A stretch of DNA of 64,000 bases from Bacillota bacterium. GTDB taxonomy: Bacteria > Bacillota > Clostridia > Lachnospirales > Lachnospiraceae. Location of the stretch: assembly GCA_023392615.1 (NCBI GenBank), contig JAEVYT010000036.1, positions 62,001 through 126,000 on the forward strand, read 5' to 3'. Below, piece by piece: positions 35,848 to 44,692 of the stretch; the stretch's first letter is position 1; the number at the start of each line of letters is the position of its first letter. The position numbers were made by a program, and so were the translations under genes. The notes under the pieces were generated by a model, which was given only the letters and a program-made list of their open reading frames with translations, searched no databases and was not told the origin of the DNA.

Positions 35848-36732
35848 TTATGATAGATAAATTTTAGCATGGAATGGTATTAATTCATAAGTTTTCTCAC
35901 ACAGCTCCGTAATAAAATCGGGCAATAAAGCATACCACGTATTAGGCTTAAACTGCTTTTTCTTATTCTCTACAAATATACTTTTATTATAATAAACAGT
36001 TTTCAAATTAGTATCTGGAATATAACCTTCTTTACCGTTTTTTGATATAATTGGATACCATTTTCCATTCCTAACTTTTTTTAATAATTCTGTATGTTTG
36101 ACAGGCATTTTTTTTAAATTAGGCTGTATCTTTTCTCCCTTTATATAATGGTCTATAATACTACTGTCAGGTATATTTAAAATATCTGAATCTGTGGTTT
36201 TATAGACTACACCATTTAAAGGTTTACCATTGTTTTTTGCTTTTTCTAAAAACACACTGTCTGTTTGATATGTCTCCAGTTTCTTGCATTCATAGTAAGC
36301 GGTATTGTTATATAACTTCTTCGTATTTGTATCTATATCATATCCAATCGTCCAAGCTAATGAAAAGATCAAACAAATTACACTTCCGATTATATTGATA
36401 TAAGGAAGTATGTTCTTTACTTCTTTCCATTTTTGTAATAGTAAAAAAGAAATCATAATTCCCAATATATAAAAAGAACATTCAATTGAAACTATATTTT
36501 GAGAAATTGTAAAACCGATAAAGAAGGATGAAATCACTCCTAGAATGCTTATGATCTTGCCAATTAAGGTAGATCCCTTTACTTTAAAATTACAAATCCA
36601 AAATACTGTAAAAAATATAACTTGAATAACAAATGCAACAACCGGTGCAAAAGTCACACCAAAGACAACAATTAATAAAACATAAAGCAGATAACCAATC
36701 CAAAAATTATCCAATCGAAAAAATACTACCAT
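35848..36732 (-). CDS. Hypothetical membrane protein with SH3-like C-terminal domain
   Basis: I do not recognise a family for this 294-residue protein. The first 130 residues hold about five membrane segments. The C-terminal part is extracytoplasmic or cytoplasmic and contains KNGKWYPIISKNGKEGYIPDTNL, which resembles a bacterial SH3 domain that binds peptidoglycan. GAGGAG precedes the ATG. It stands alone and divergent from the L,D-transpeptidase gene, so a cell-envelope role is a guess. Confidence 0.75.
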   Translation of the reverse strand: MVVFFRLDNFWIGYLLYVLLIVVFGVTFAPVVAFVIQVIFFTVFWICNFKVKGSTLIGKIISILGVISSFFIGFTISQNIVSIECSFYILGIMISFLLLQKWKEVKNILPYINIIGSVICLIFSLAWTIGYDIDTNTKKLYNNTAYYECKKLETYQTDSVFLEKAKNNGKPLNGVVYKTTDSDILNIPDSSIIDHYIKGEKIQPNLKKMPVKHTELLKKVRNGKWYPIISKNGKEGYIPDTNLKTVYYNKSIFVENKKKQFKPNTWYALLPDFITELCEKTYELIPFHAKIYLS

Positions 36733-37127
36733 AAATTCACTCCTCTTTTGTTGGTGTTCCCTATCATCGACACATTCTTTACACTTTTCTCATTTACCTA
36801 GACTTTCATCTAAATCTATAATTTTCTTGCAATTATAGTGTAATTATAACATAATTATGAGATTTTTGTCATATTTATGCCATGTTTAATTCACTGAATA
36901 TCTATGATATTCATCAGTATTTTTTATGTATTGTCACTAAATACTTGTTTAGATAACAATTAATCTTTTCATGTCAATATGGAATAGTTGTTATATCTAA
37001 TACACTTCAACTTATAATGTAAATGATTATTTACTATGATTTTTCTATCTTCTTAAACATAAACCTGCACTTCATCAATATACATATGATGAAATGCTTT
37101 TTACAAACGCCGGAAAGGTATTAAAGC
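36733..37127. promoter_or_regulatory. Divergent intergenic region with an inverted repeat
   Basis: This 395-base AT-rich region separates two divergent genes. The inverted repeat TTCATCA (37071-37077), nine bases, TGATGAA (37087-37093) lies 35 bases before the L,D-transpeptidase start and may be a regulator site. TTGCAA with CATAAT 17 bases later (near 36830-36858) is a possible plus-strand promoter. Confidence 0.4.
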
Positions 37128-38525
37128 ATGAATGATATTAAAATAATGATGCTTAGCAAAAGAAAAATCAAACGTGGCTTTTTTATTACGACTGCTTCAA
37201 TTATAACAATATATCTCCTTGTTTCTTTTTATTTTATAAATCATTTTTTCTTTTCTACTGAGATTAATGGTGTGAATGTATCTTTAATATCCCACGATAT
37301 GGCAAGTGATATATTCCAAATCTTTACTAATGACTATAAGCTTCAACTTCTTGAGCGAAACAGTGAAACCGAGATTATTACAGGTCATGATATAGGCCTA
37401 TACTTTAATCGAAACTTTGATTTAAGCCAGTTACATTCGATGCAAAATCCATTTTTATGGATTGGTGCGTTATTTAAGAAACACTCCTATTATCTTGATC
37501 ATCTATATGTTTTAGACCAAGGATTACTCACGAATAAGATCAATCACTTACATTGTCTGAATAAAGATACCACAGAACCTCATAGTCCAACCTTTCTCTA
37601 TTCGGATGGTTCTTACATTGTCACAAAAGAGAGATACGGAGATCGTATCAACCTCGTTCAACTTAGCAATGCTGTTATACAATCCATTCTACACGGAGAT
37701 GCAAAATTAGATTTAAATAAAAAGGATTGTTATGTGAATCCTCTCTATACCCTTCATTCCAAAAAAACTTCTATGACTAGGAGTCTTTTAAACAGTTATG
37801 TATCGGCAAAAATCATTTATCACTTTGGCAATGTGTCGGAACAAGTGGACAGTTCATTAATACACCAATGGTTAAGCGTTGATAACAACTTAGATATTAC
37901 AATTGATAAAGATCGGATTGCTAACTATATTCGCGCATTAAGTAAGAAATATGATACAGTCGGCATACCCAGAGAATTCCATACTTCAACCGGCACTAAT
38001 ATTATAGTAAATGGAGGGCTCTATGGTTGGAAAATCAATCGAGAGCTTGAAACAAATGCTTTATATCAACATATTATTCGTGGAGATATTATGGACAAAG
38101 AACCAGAATATGTTCAGAAAGCTTTGTCTAGAGAAGGCAATGAGATTGGAAATACTTATATCGAAATTAATATCTCCAGACAACATGTATGGTTTTATAA
38201 AAATGGAAAGTTATTGGTACAGGGGGCTGTAGTAACTGGAAATCCAAATAGAGGGAATGCCACTGTTTTAGGTGTTTACATGATTAATTATAAACAACGT
38301 AATGCAACATTAGTAGGTGAAAATTATTCCTCAAAGGTTACTTACTGGATGCCCTTCTTTGGAAATATGGGACTTCATGACGCCTCCTGGCGTTCTAGCT
38401 TCGGTGGAAAAATATATTTGTCTAGAGGATCTCATGGATGTGTGAATGCACCATTATATTTAGCAAAAATCGTATATGAAAATTCTACTCCAGGGACGCC
38501 AATTATTGTGTATGAAGAAAACTAA
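37128..38525 (+). CDS. L,D-transpeptidase with peptidoglycan-binding domain
   Basis: The 465-residue protein is membrane-anchored near residues 18-40, has an extracytoplasmic region with a PG_binding_4-type segment (NGGLYGWKINRELETNAL, about residue 300), and ends in a YkuD catalytic domain. The YkuD motif SRGSHGCVNAPL near residues 431-442 provides the catalytic Cys and His. The enzyme should form 3-3 cross-links in the cell wall or attach proteins. GGAAAGG precedes the ATG. Confidence 0.93.
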   Translation: MNDIKIMMLSKRKIKRGFFITTASIITIYLLVSFYFINHFFFSTEINGVNVSLISHDMASDIFQIFTNDYKLQLLERNSETEIITGHDIGLYFNRNFDLSQLHSMQNPFLWIGALFKKHSYYLDHLYVLDQGLLTNKINHLHCLNKDTTEPHSPTFLYSDGSYIVTKERYGDRINLVQLSNAVIQSILHGDAKLDLNKKDCYVNPLYTLHSKKTSMTRSLLNSYVSAKIIYHFGNVSEQVDSSLIHQWLSVDNNLDITIDKDRIANYIRALSKKYDTVGIPREFHTSTGTNIIVNGGLYGWKINRELETNALYQHIIRGDIMDKEPEYVQKALSREGNEIGNTYIEINISRQHVWFYKNGKLLVQGAVVTGNPNRGNATVLGVYMINYKQRNATLVGENYSSKVTYWMPFFGNMGLHDASWRSSFGGKIYLSRGSHGCVNAPLYLAKIVYENSTPGTPIIVYEEN

Positions 38526-38573
38526 ATGATACTAATTTCCTATATTCATACTAACGATACCCTAATATTAACA

Positions 38574-38603
38574 TTGAATTAATTTTAACAATAATGTTAT
38601 AAT
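38574..38603 (+). promoter_or_regulatory. Promoter of the dCache chemoreceptor gene
   Basis: TTGAAT and a perfect TATAAT are separated by 18 bases and lie 45 bases before the start codon. Confidence 0.6.
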
Positions 38604-38647
38604 GCAAAATACCTAGAACAGACAAACTTGATTAGGAGGAAGTTACG

Positions 38648-40642
38648 TTGAAGAAACTAAAACTAAAGATGCTTATTGTTTTAATTCCAATCATTTTATT
38701 AGCTTTATGTGCTATATCCGGAATTAGTTATTATTTTGCTATGCAAGTAATACAAGACAATACAAATGAAATATTGTCTGAGAATGCAGCATCCAGTGCG
38801 AATAAAATCGAAGGTTGGATTAATACACAAACTCAAACAATTAACGGTGGAAAAGCTACTCTAGAAAAGCTTCACTTGTCACCGAAGGATGAATTGTCTT
38901 ACTTAACTACAACCTTAAAAAGCAATCCAAACTTTTCCGATCTATATATCGGAACAAAAGATGGGGTTATGATAAGTGGATCCGGTTGGGAAGCACCAGA
39001 TGATTATGACCCTAGAACCAGAGAATGGTATAAGCTTGGTATCAATTCTGATACCGTATTATTAACCGAGCCCTACCTTGATTTGGATACGAAAAAGATG
39101 GTTGTATCAGCCAGTGTAAACCTGAAGGATACCAGCGGGAAACAGCGCGGCGTTCTCGCAAGTGATATTAGTCTCGAAAAAATAACAGGGTTTATTAAGG
39201 AATTCAAATATGGAAAGACTGGTTATGCATTCCTTGTAGATAAAACAAAAGGGACAATACTTGCTCATTATGATGAAAAGATTATTACCAAAACGTTAGC
39301 GGATGTAAACAAGAAGGATCTGAACAAGTTACAGAACCTGATATCAAGCAAGCAATCTTCTGCGGCTACCTTTAATATGAGTGGAAAGAAAATGATGGCT
39401 CATTTTTCTACCATTCCAGGTACGAACTGGACGGTAGTTATTGCTGTTACTCATGCAGAAGTGGTAAAGGATCTCAATGAATTATTCAAAAATATCCTAA
39501 TCACCTTGATCGTGTCTTTGCTTGTAATTGCTTTTGCAATTGAACGTGCCAGCCATCAGATCATCAAGCCGATTCGTTCTCTTGACTCCTCCATTCGTAT
39601 CATCACACAAGGCGATTTTACGCAAGAAATCTCTCAAAAAAATCGGAGTAGACAGGATGAGATCGGAGTAATCGCACAAGGGATACACCTTATGCAGGAT
39701 TCCCTTCGTAATCTGATCCATCAAGTTAAGCAGGAGTCTGAATATATTAAATCAGATGTAAATCTAGTCGTAAGTAATGTGGAAAATCTTTATGATAATA
39801 TCGGAGATGTGTCCGCTACTACTGAGGAATTGTCCGCAAGTATGGAAGAAACCGCTGCTTCTTCACAAGAAATGTCTGCTACCTCTCAAGAAATCGAATA
39901 TACTGTTCAACAGATTGAAAAGCGTACTCTGGAAGGTGCAATTGAGGCAGAGGCAATCACGCAAAGAGCTGATCAAACCAAGGCGAACGTAAATTCCTCC
40001 AATCAAAAGGCAAAAGAAGCGTTATTCTTAACACAGCAGAATTTGAAGGAAGCTCTTGAAGCTGCGAAGGTTATCGAAGAGATTGAAATTCTTTCCTCCT
40101 CTATCATGCAGATTACTGCTCAGACAAATCTTCTTGCCTTAAATGCTTCTATTGAAGCTGCACGTGCAGGCGAATCCGGCAAAGGATTCTCCGTTGTTGC
40201 TGAACAAATTCGTAATCTTGCGGAGCAGTCAAAACATGCCGTACTCAAAATTCAAGAAACCACCTCAAAGGTAACAAATTCAGTGGAACGCTTGTCTGAC
40301 TGCGCTCAGGATGTGTTATCCTTTATCTCAACGGATGTAGTTAATGATTATGCTACATTATTAGGGGTAGCGGATCAGTACAGTAAAGATGCGAAATTCG
40401 TTGATGATTTGCTATCAGAATTCCATGACAACTCCAAAAACCTACTCTCCTCCATACATAATATCATCACCGCAATCGATGGTGTTTCCATCGCAGCAAA
40501 TGAAGGAGCAAAAGGAACAACGGATATCGCAAACCGAGTATCTGATACGATGCAAAAAGCTAGCTTTGTTCAGGATGTCGTAGCTAAGACCGAGAAGAGT
40601 ACCCTTCGATTACTAGATGAAATCTCCAAGTTCCGTGTATAG
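38648..40642 (+). CDS. Methyl-accepting chemotaxis protein with dCache amino-acid sensor
   Basis: This 664-residue chemoreceptor has a membrane segment at residues about 7-28, a dCache_1 sensor to about residue 275, a second membrane segment at about 279-298, HAMP, and the signalling coiled coil with tip TNLLALNASIEAARAGE near residue 490. Within the sensor, Y120, R125, W127 and Y128 (in DYDPRTREWYK) have the spacing of the amino-acid-binding dCache motif described for PctA-type receptors, followed by YLD. An amino acid ligand is therefore likely. The start codon is TTG at 38648 with AGGAGGA upstream. Confidence 0.94.
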   Translation: MKKLKLKMLIVLIPIILLALCAISGISYYFAMQVIQDNTNEILSENAASSANKIEGWINTQTQTINGGKATLEKLHLSPKDELSYLTTTLKSNPNFSDLYIGTKDGVMISGSGWEAPDDYDPRTREWYKLGINSDTVLLTEPYLDLDTKKMVVSASVNLKDTSGKQRGVLASDISLEKITGFIKEFKYGKTGYAFLVDKTKGTILAHYDEKIITKTLADVNKKDLNKLQNLISSKQSSAATFNMSGKKMMAHFSTIPGTNWTVVIAVTHAEVVKDLNELFKNILITLIVSLLVIAFAIERASHQIIKPIRSLDSSIRIITQGDFTQEISQKNRSRQDEIGVIAQGIHLMQDSLRNLIHQVKQESEYIKSDVNLVVSNVENLYDNIGDVSATTEELSASMEETAASSQEMSATSQEIEYTVQQIEKRTLEGAIEAEAITQRADQTKANVNSSNQKAKEALFLTQQNLKEALEAAKVIEEIEILSSSIMQITAQTNLLALNASIEAARAGESGKGFSVVAEQIRNLAEQSKHAVLKIQETTSKVTNSVERLSDCAQDVLSFISTDVVNDYATLLGVADQYSKDAKFVDDLLSEFHDNSKNLLSSIHNIITAIDGVSIAANEGAKGTTDIANRVSDTMQKASFVQDVVAKTEKSTLRLLDEISKFRV

Positions 40643-40680
40643 TTAGTTCTTCCATTAATTTCAAAACAATTTACTAGTAT

Positions 40681-40784
40681 AGGGTGTCAAACTACCTATT
40701 TATAAAAATACCCCTTCAATATCCATCGATGCTAATGCAAATATATTGAATGGAATATCTTAGAATTGGTACTTTTGATACCCT
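40681..40784. terminator. Long nested inverted repeat between convergent genes
   Basis: AGGGTGTCAAA (40681-40691) pairs with TTTGATACCCT (40774-40784) at 10 of 11 positions. Inner arms TTCAATAT and ATATTGAA pair perfectly. The element is followed by ATTTTTA and lies between the convergent chemoreceptor and DUF2812 genes. Confidence 0.65.
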
Positions 40785-40823
40785 ATTTTTATGATCTTGT
40801 ATCCTCTATATACGTTATATATC

Positions 40824-42035
40824 TTATGATTCAAATAATGCCTGTGAAGCTTTAATCACTTCGGATCTGGTCTGCTGCCCTCTATATATCATCCATAATA
40901 TAACGTTCCCTTTCCGAACAACAAGTGCAAAATAATTCTTATCGTTCATAGAAGATGGGACATAATAAACTTCATCTAATCCCTGGTAGTTCAGTTTCTC
41001 TATCTTCTCTTTACTATTTTGAATCTCAACAAAATAATCTTTTGCTTCTTGCAGAACATCCGTAAGCACGGGACTTACCATAAAGGGTAGATCGATTCGA
41101 TAATATTTTGTGCTTAAGGACGGTGAATAGTCCTCTCCCTGCCAAGTCGTATCATTTTGTAAAAACTCTTCATTTATATCTTTTTCCTTAACAAACAAAT
41201 TATTCGAAACTGATATATTACTCCTGGAATGTTTGCTATTCTTTAAAATATCAGTACGCATAACAGGCTTATTAAGTTTCTCTATATCATTTAACCGTAC
41301 TGCTTGTAATTTTGTGTTAAATGTTAACTCTGTGCTTGACTTCCCTGTAAGATCATCTGTTATGTTGATAATACTACTAATGAGGGACGTAAATATTAAT
41401 ATTACAATCCCTGCTGTTATTCCGTAAATAGCAAGATTGTTAATTGATCGTTTTCTCCATACTTCATGATGATTAATCGGATATCCCTTACGAAGTCTTT
41501 GTCTCGTCCGAATGAGCAACATCAATTGTTTCCCAATTTCATAGACAATCAATATCATTATAAGTAAGTTAGCCAGCGGAGTAAAATCATTTTCTAGTAG
41601 GTTTAGTACTGGTGTATCTCCTATTCTGGTTGCATAATAGGTTAATCCACATGTTAATAATAAAAACAACACTTCTACACAGATCAAATATATAAGCTTA
41701 CGACAAGTTTTCTTTAGTGTGAAACTCTGTTCCTGTGGATCGGTATGAATCTCCACCAAAGCATCGGAAGCCGTTGCTTGGAAGATATGAATACCACGGT
41801 AGGAACAGGTATGACTCCATCCTGATAATTTATATAATTCAAGCATCTCCTCCTTCAGTACTGTGCCTCCTAATTCGATGCGATATTCCATATCGGCAGG
41901 CTGCTTCTTTTTGAAAATGTTATAACACTGGCTCATTCCCTTTAGGAATAGCCCTTCCTTTGCCATGTCCGACAAATAGCTTTCCATCTTACCGATATCA
42001 TATAAGTTAACTGTACGATACTTCTTTACCCTCAT
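40824..42035 (-). CDS. DUF2812 domain membrane protein
   Basis: The 403-residue protein begins with a DUF2812 domain (about residues 1-110; NLYDIGKMESYLSDMAKEGLFLKGM), followed by three or more membrane segments between about 115 and 225 and an extracytoplasmic tail. DUF2812 proteins are usually encoded with a PadR regulator, as here: the start overlaps the padR-like stop by 4 bases (ATGA). The function is not established; membrane-stress sensing is plausible. Confidence 0.88.
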   Translation of the reverse strand: MRVKKYRTVNLYDIGKMESYLSDMAKEGLFLKGMSQCYNIFKKKQPADMEYRIELGGTVLKEEMLELYKLSGWSHTCSYRGIHIFQATASDALVEIHTDPQEQSFTLKKTCRKLIYLICVEVLFLLLTCGLTYYATRIGDTPVLNLLENDFTPLANLLIMILIVYEIGKQLMLLIRTRQRLRKGYPINHHEVWRKRSINNLAIYGITAGIVILIFTSLISSIINITDDLTGKSSTELTFNTKLQAVRLNDIEKLNKPVMRTDILKNSKHSRSNISVSNNLFVKEKDINEEFLQNDTTWQGEDYSPSLSTKYYRIDLPFMVSPVLTDVLQEAKDYFVEIQNSKEKIEKLNYQGLDEVYYVPSSMNDKNYFALVVRKGNVILWMIYRGQQTRSEVIKASQALFES

Positions 42036-42346
42036 GATAAACCCTCCTCTAAAAATCCGCCGTCTATAACCATTAATTTAAGGCGGAGATATTCCGAATT
42101 CAGAGCATTTTTCCCCTGTATTGTTAACTCATATGTTTTACGTCTTCCATCATCTTCCTTGAGCTTCACCATGTTTTCTTTTAATAATCTGGTAAGCACC
42201 CCATATAAGGTACCCGGTCCCATATGAATACGCCCGCCGGACAATTCCTTGATATCTAACATCAATTGATAGCCATGGGCAGGTTTACTAAGTGCCAAAA
42301 GGACATAATACATCGCTTCCGTCATAGGACCCTCTTGATGCGCCAT
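42032..42346 (-). CDS. PadR-family transcriptional regulator
   Basis: This 104-residue winged-helix repressor matches PadR (YYVLLALSKPAHGYQLMLDIKELSGGRIHMGPGTLYGVLTRLL). GGAGGGG precedes the ATG. It is coupled to the DUF2812 gene and probably controls it. Just upstream, TCACGATATATCGTTATAC (around 42380-42400) includes ACGATATATCGT, a perfect 12-base palindrome that is a candidate operator. Confidence 0.92.
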   Translation of the reverse strand: MAHQEGPMTEAMYYVLLALSKPAHGYQLMLDIKELSGGRIHMGPGTLYGVLTRLLKENMVKLKEDDGRRKTYELTIQGKNALNSEYLRLKLMVIDGGFLEEGLS

Positions 42347-42381
42347 AACAACCCCTCCTATCGATAAATTACATATTACGC

Positions 42382-42393
42382 GTCACGATATAT
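42382..42393. promoter_or_regulatory. Palindrome upstream of the PadR gene
   Basis: ACGATATATCGT is a perfect palindrome about 40 bases upstream of the PadR start codon. Its position and symmetry suit an autoregulatory operator; this is inference from symmetry only. Its exact edges are approximate. Confidence 0.45.
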
Positions 42394-42493
42394 CGTTATA
42401 CATAATATATAAACAATAGGATCTTTTGTCAATACATATTTTCCCTTTTAGGATAAGAATCCATTCGTCCTATGATTCGTTTAGCTTCTTTCA

Positions 42494-43153
42494 TTAAGCT
42501 TTTTTATCCATAGCTGAATAATCATAATGATTCTCAAATCGAAAATACTTATGATCCATCTCACTTTTCTCAAATTTATTTGATTTATGATTTGTTTCAA
42601 TAAATTTGACGTCGTTATCCTTTACGTCCTTTCTCTTTTCCGGCAGACTTTTATATTGGATAGTTTTCTTAAATTCAGTGGTTACATTATCATAAGCAGC
42701 CATTAAAGGTTCCTTCGCCGGATCTTTCTTGCTTATATTAGAAACGTAGAAATTGTACGTATCTTGAACCTCTTCTTTTGATTTGCAACTCTTTAACCTC
42801 TCTTCCAATGCTTGACGCTGCATCTGTACCCTAGCTATCATTGTATATAGATAAGGACTCTTTATACGGATGTACTGCAATTCTGCCTCAGTAAGCTTCT
42901 CTCCATTTTTAATCTTCTCGTTAATCCGTCTCTCATAATCTGCCTTTTCTTCATCCGACATTTTACTCGTAGGGTCCAGTGATTCGTCAAGCTTATCCTT
43001 TAGCAAGCTTCTTATTTCACTATATATCTGCTGTTTTGTTTTATTACTATCCATTACTATACTTTCTGGCGTCTTAGTAACTTTCTTATCCTTCGCGTTC
43101 TGAGTTCCATTACCTGAATCACGAAAGATAGGGGATATACCTCTTATTCCCAT
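42494..43153 (-). CDS. Hypothetical coiled-coil protein
   Basis: I do not recognise a family for this 219-residue, highly charged, soluble protein. It is rich in Lys, Glu and Asp and mostly helical, with likely coiled-coil stretches around residues 50-130. No signal peptide or membrane segment is seen. GGGAGG precedes the ATG at 43153, so I prefer it to the GTG at 43168. It lies after the lasso cluster on the same strand but is separated from it by a strong terminator, so it is probably unrelated. Confidence 0.78.
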   Translation of the reverse strand: MGIRGISPIFRDSGNGTQNAKDKKVTKTPESIVMDSNKTKQQIYSEIRSLLKDKLDESLDPTSKMSDEEKADYERRINEKIKNGEKLTEAELQYIRIKSPYLYTMIARVQMQRQALEERLKSCKSKEEVQDTYNFYVSNISKKDPAKEPLMAAYDNVTTEFKKTIQYKSLPEKRKDVKDNDVKFIETNHKSNKFEKSEMDHKYFRFENHYDYSAMDKKA

Positions 43154-43213
43154 GTAATCACCTCCCACTTTTTATATGTATCGGAATAAACTGGTATTAT
43201 ATTTACATTGATC

Positions 43214-43288
43214 AAAAAAGAGCTTTGGCAAAATACATCCATGCTTAGAATAGAAACAATTGGGATGTCACTTTGTAAAGCTCTTTTT
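43214..43288 (-). terminator. Nested hairpin terminator after the lasso operon
   Basis: AAAAAGAGCTTT and AAAGCTCTTTTT form the outer arms, with ACATCC/GGATGT pairing inside. T runs follow on either strand. It lies about 60 bases past the B2 stop. Confidence 0.8.
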
Positions 43289-43346
43289 ATATTTATTACA
43301 AGTTTCATTATAAAAACTACGTTAGTTGTCCTTATTAATACAATCA

Positions 43347-43781
43347 TTAAGAGGTGAATTTACCGGTTATCGTAAATTTCTCACCATTCCCTCCTGTAAC
43401 AAACGTACTACCACAACGAAGCCATGCATGTGCAATCATCTTTCCTTCCTCATCTTTCCCTACTCCAATATATAATGTATTACTCAAATTTCTACGGTTC
43501 AACATCAATTTTCCAGCATAAGCTTGAACCAGACAATTATTTCTCCAGAAGGTGTGTGCACTGACTACTCTGATCGCTAAGGTAACTCTTTGAATTTTAC
43601 TTATATCAACTCTCTCATTTACAAACTCTGACTCTTTGTTATAATCCCCTAACCTCTTTGCTATATGTTTGAATTGAAATAAGAGGATTATTAACCTTGA
43701 GTATCCTAATAGTATATAAGCCTCTGTGAAAATAATTTTTATTCTCAAAGGAAGCTTAATAAACTTTACTAGATATTTCAT
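43347..43781 (-). CDS. Lasso peptide biosynthesis B2 protein (leader peptidase)
   Basis: The 144-residue protein matches the transglutaminase-like B2 family that removes the leader from lasso precursors. The catalytic Cys is in the segment RNNCLVQAYAGKLML and the His is in AHAWLRC. It overlaps the preceding kinase gene by 4 bases (ATGA). B2 works with the B1 recognition protein encoded at the other end of the cluster. Confidence 0.92.
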   Translation of the reverse strand: MKYLVKFIKLPLRIKIIFTEAYILLGYSRLIILLFQFKHIAKRLGDYNKESEFVNERVDISKIQRVTLAIRVVSAHTFWRNNCLVQAYAGKLMLNRRNLSNTLYIGVGKDEEGKMIAHAWLRCGSTFVTGGNGEKFTITGKFTS

Positions 43782-44692
43782 ATCATTTTCCCCAATATAA
43801 GATTTGCAATTTCTTCTTCCATATATTTATTCTTTGGTCGATTTAGTCGATAGATCACTGTGGTTGCGGCTATCTGCATACATTGATTAAAATGCCACTT
43901 ATTTAACCCCATCCCCTCCGCTATGATTCTTCTATAAGTGTTCTTCAGAACAATCTCAAGCTTAGTTACTCCATTAATCTTCTCCCAGCTTAATTGCTCC
44001 TCCTCAACCGGTATAATTTCTACAATTACACTGACAGGTATCGGATTATCATCAAATTGATTATCTCCTGCCACAGAATATTTTGATTGATTATTTACAT
44101 CCCTTCTATTTAATGACTTCTTCTCATTATTAATATTAAGACGCTCAATTGCGTCCCCCCATAGCTTTTGATAAGGATAACTTGGATAAATCATAGCACG
44201 ACTGTATTCCTCAATTCTTATTGCTGCCACATCATCCGTGAGCATATGATATCCTCTTTTACAAATAGCCGACGTTATGGTTGATTTACCCACTCCCGCA
44301 TCTCCGGTCAATATCAATCCATACCCTTTCATATTAATCGCGCTTCCATGTAATGGTAATATTTTTCTTTGATATAGGATTGCCCCAATACAAGAACCTA
44401 AAATATAGAGTTTTATATCTTCCAATGATACACCCGGAGCAGCTTCCACGATGATAAGGCTTCCATTCTCTACATAGAACTTCCCTATACCATCAACCAC
44501 CAACCAAAACTGTTTCTCACCAACTTTAAACATTGGGGTATTGATATTCATATGATTTAATTCAACCGGAACTTCTCCTTCACTAATTAAAAGATCCGAA
44601 CTCTGATTATCACATGTTATGAGTTCATTAAAGGCAATCTCCGATGAGATGATCAAACCAAATGCTTTATAGTGATTCATATTCAACCTCAT
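43778..44692 (-). CDS. HPr-kinase-like protein (putative lasso peptide kinase)
   Basis: This 304-residue protein has an HPr-kinase-type P-loop, LTGDAGVGKSTITSAICKRG, near residue 128 and the downstream LTDDVAAIRIEE segment. In paeninodin-type lasso clusters such a kinase phosphorylates the C-terminal Ser of the precursor, and the precursor here ends in Ser. The ATG at 44692 overlaps the nucleotidyltransferase stop as ATGA and has an AGGG site upstream, so I prefer it to the GTG at 44698. It lies between the nucleotidyltransferase and B2 genes. The kinase role is inferred from family and context. Confidence 0.88.
   Translation of the reverse strand: MRLNMNHYKAFGLIISSEIAFNELITCDNQSSDLLISEGEVPVELNHMNINTPMFKVGEKQFWLVVDGIGKFYVENGSLIIVEAAPGVSLEDIKLYILGSCIGAILYQRKILPLHGSAINMKGYGLILTGDAGVGKSTITSAICKRGYHMLTDDVAAIRIEEYSRAMIYPSYPYQKLWGDAIERLNINNEKKSLNRRDVNNQSKYSVAGDNQFDDNPIPVSVIVEIIPVEEEQLSWEKINGVTKLEIVLKNTYRRIIAEGMGLNKWHFNQCMQIAATTVIYRLNRPKNKYMEEEIANLILGKMI

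Noticed and set aside
43144..43347. 67-residue open frame between the lasso B2 gene and the hypothetical gene
   Set aside because: It spans a strong nested terminator hairpin and has no ribosome site or recognisable sequence.
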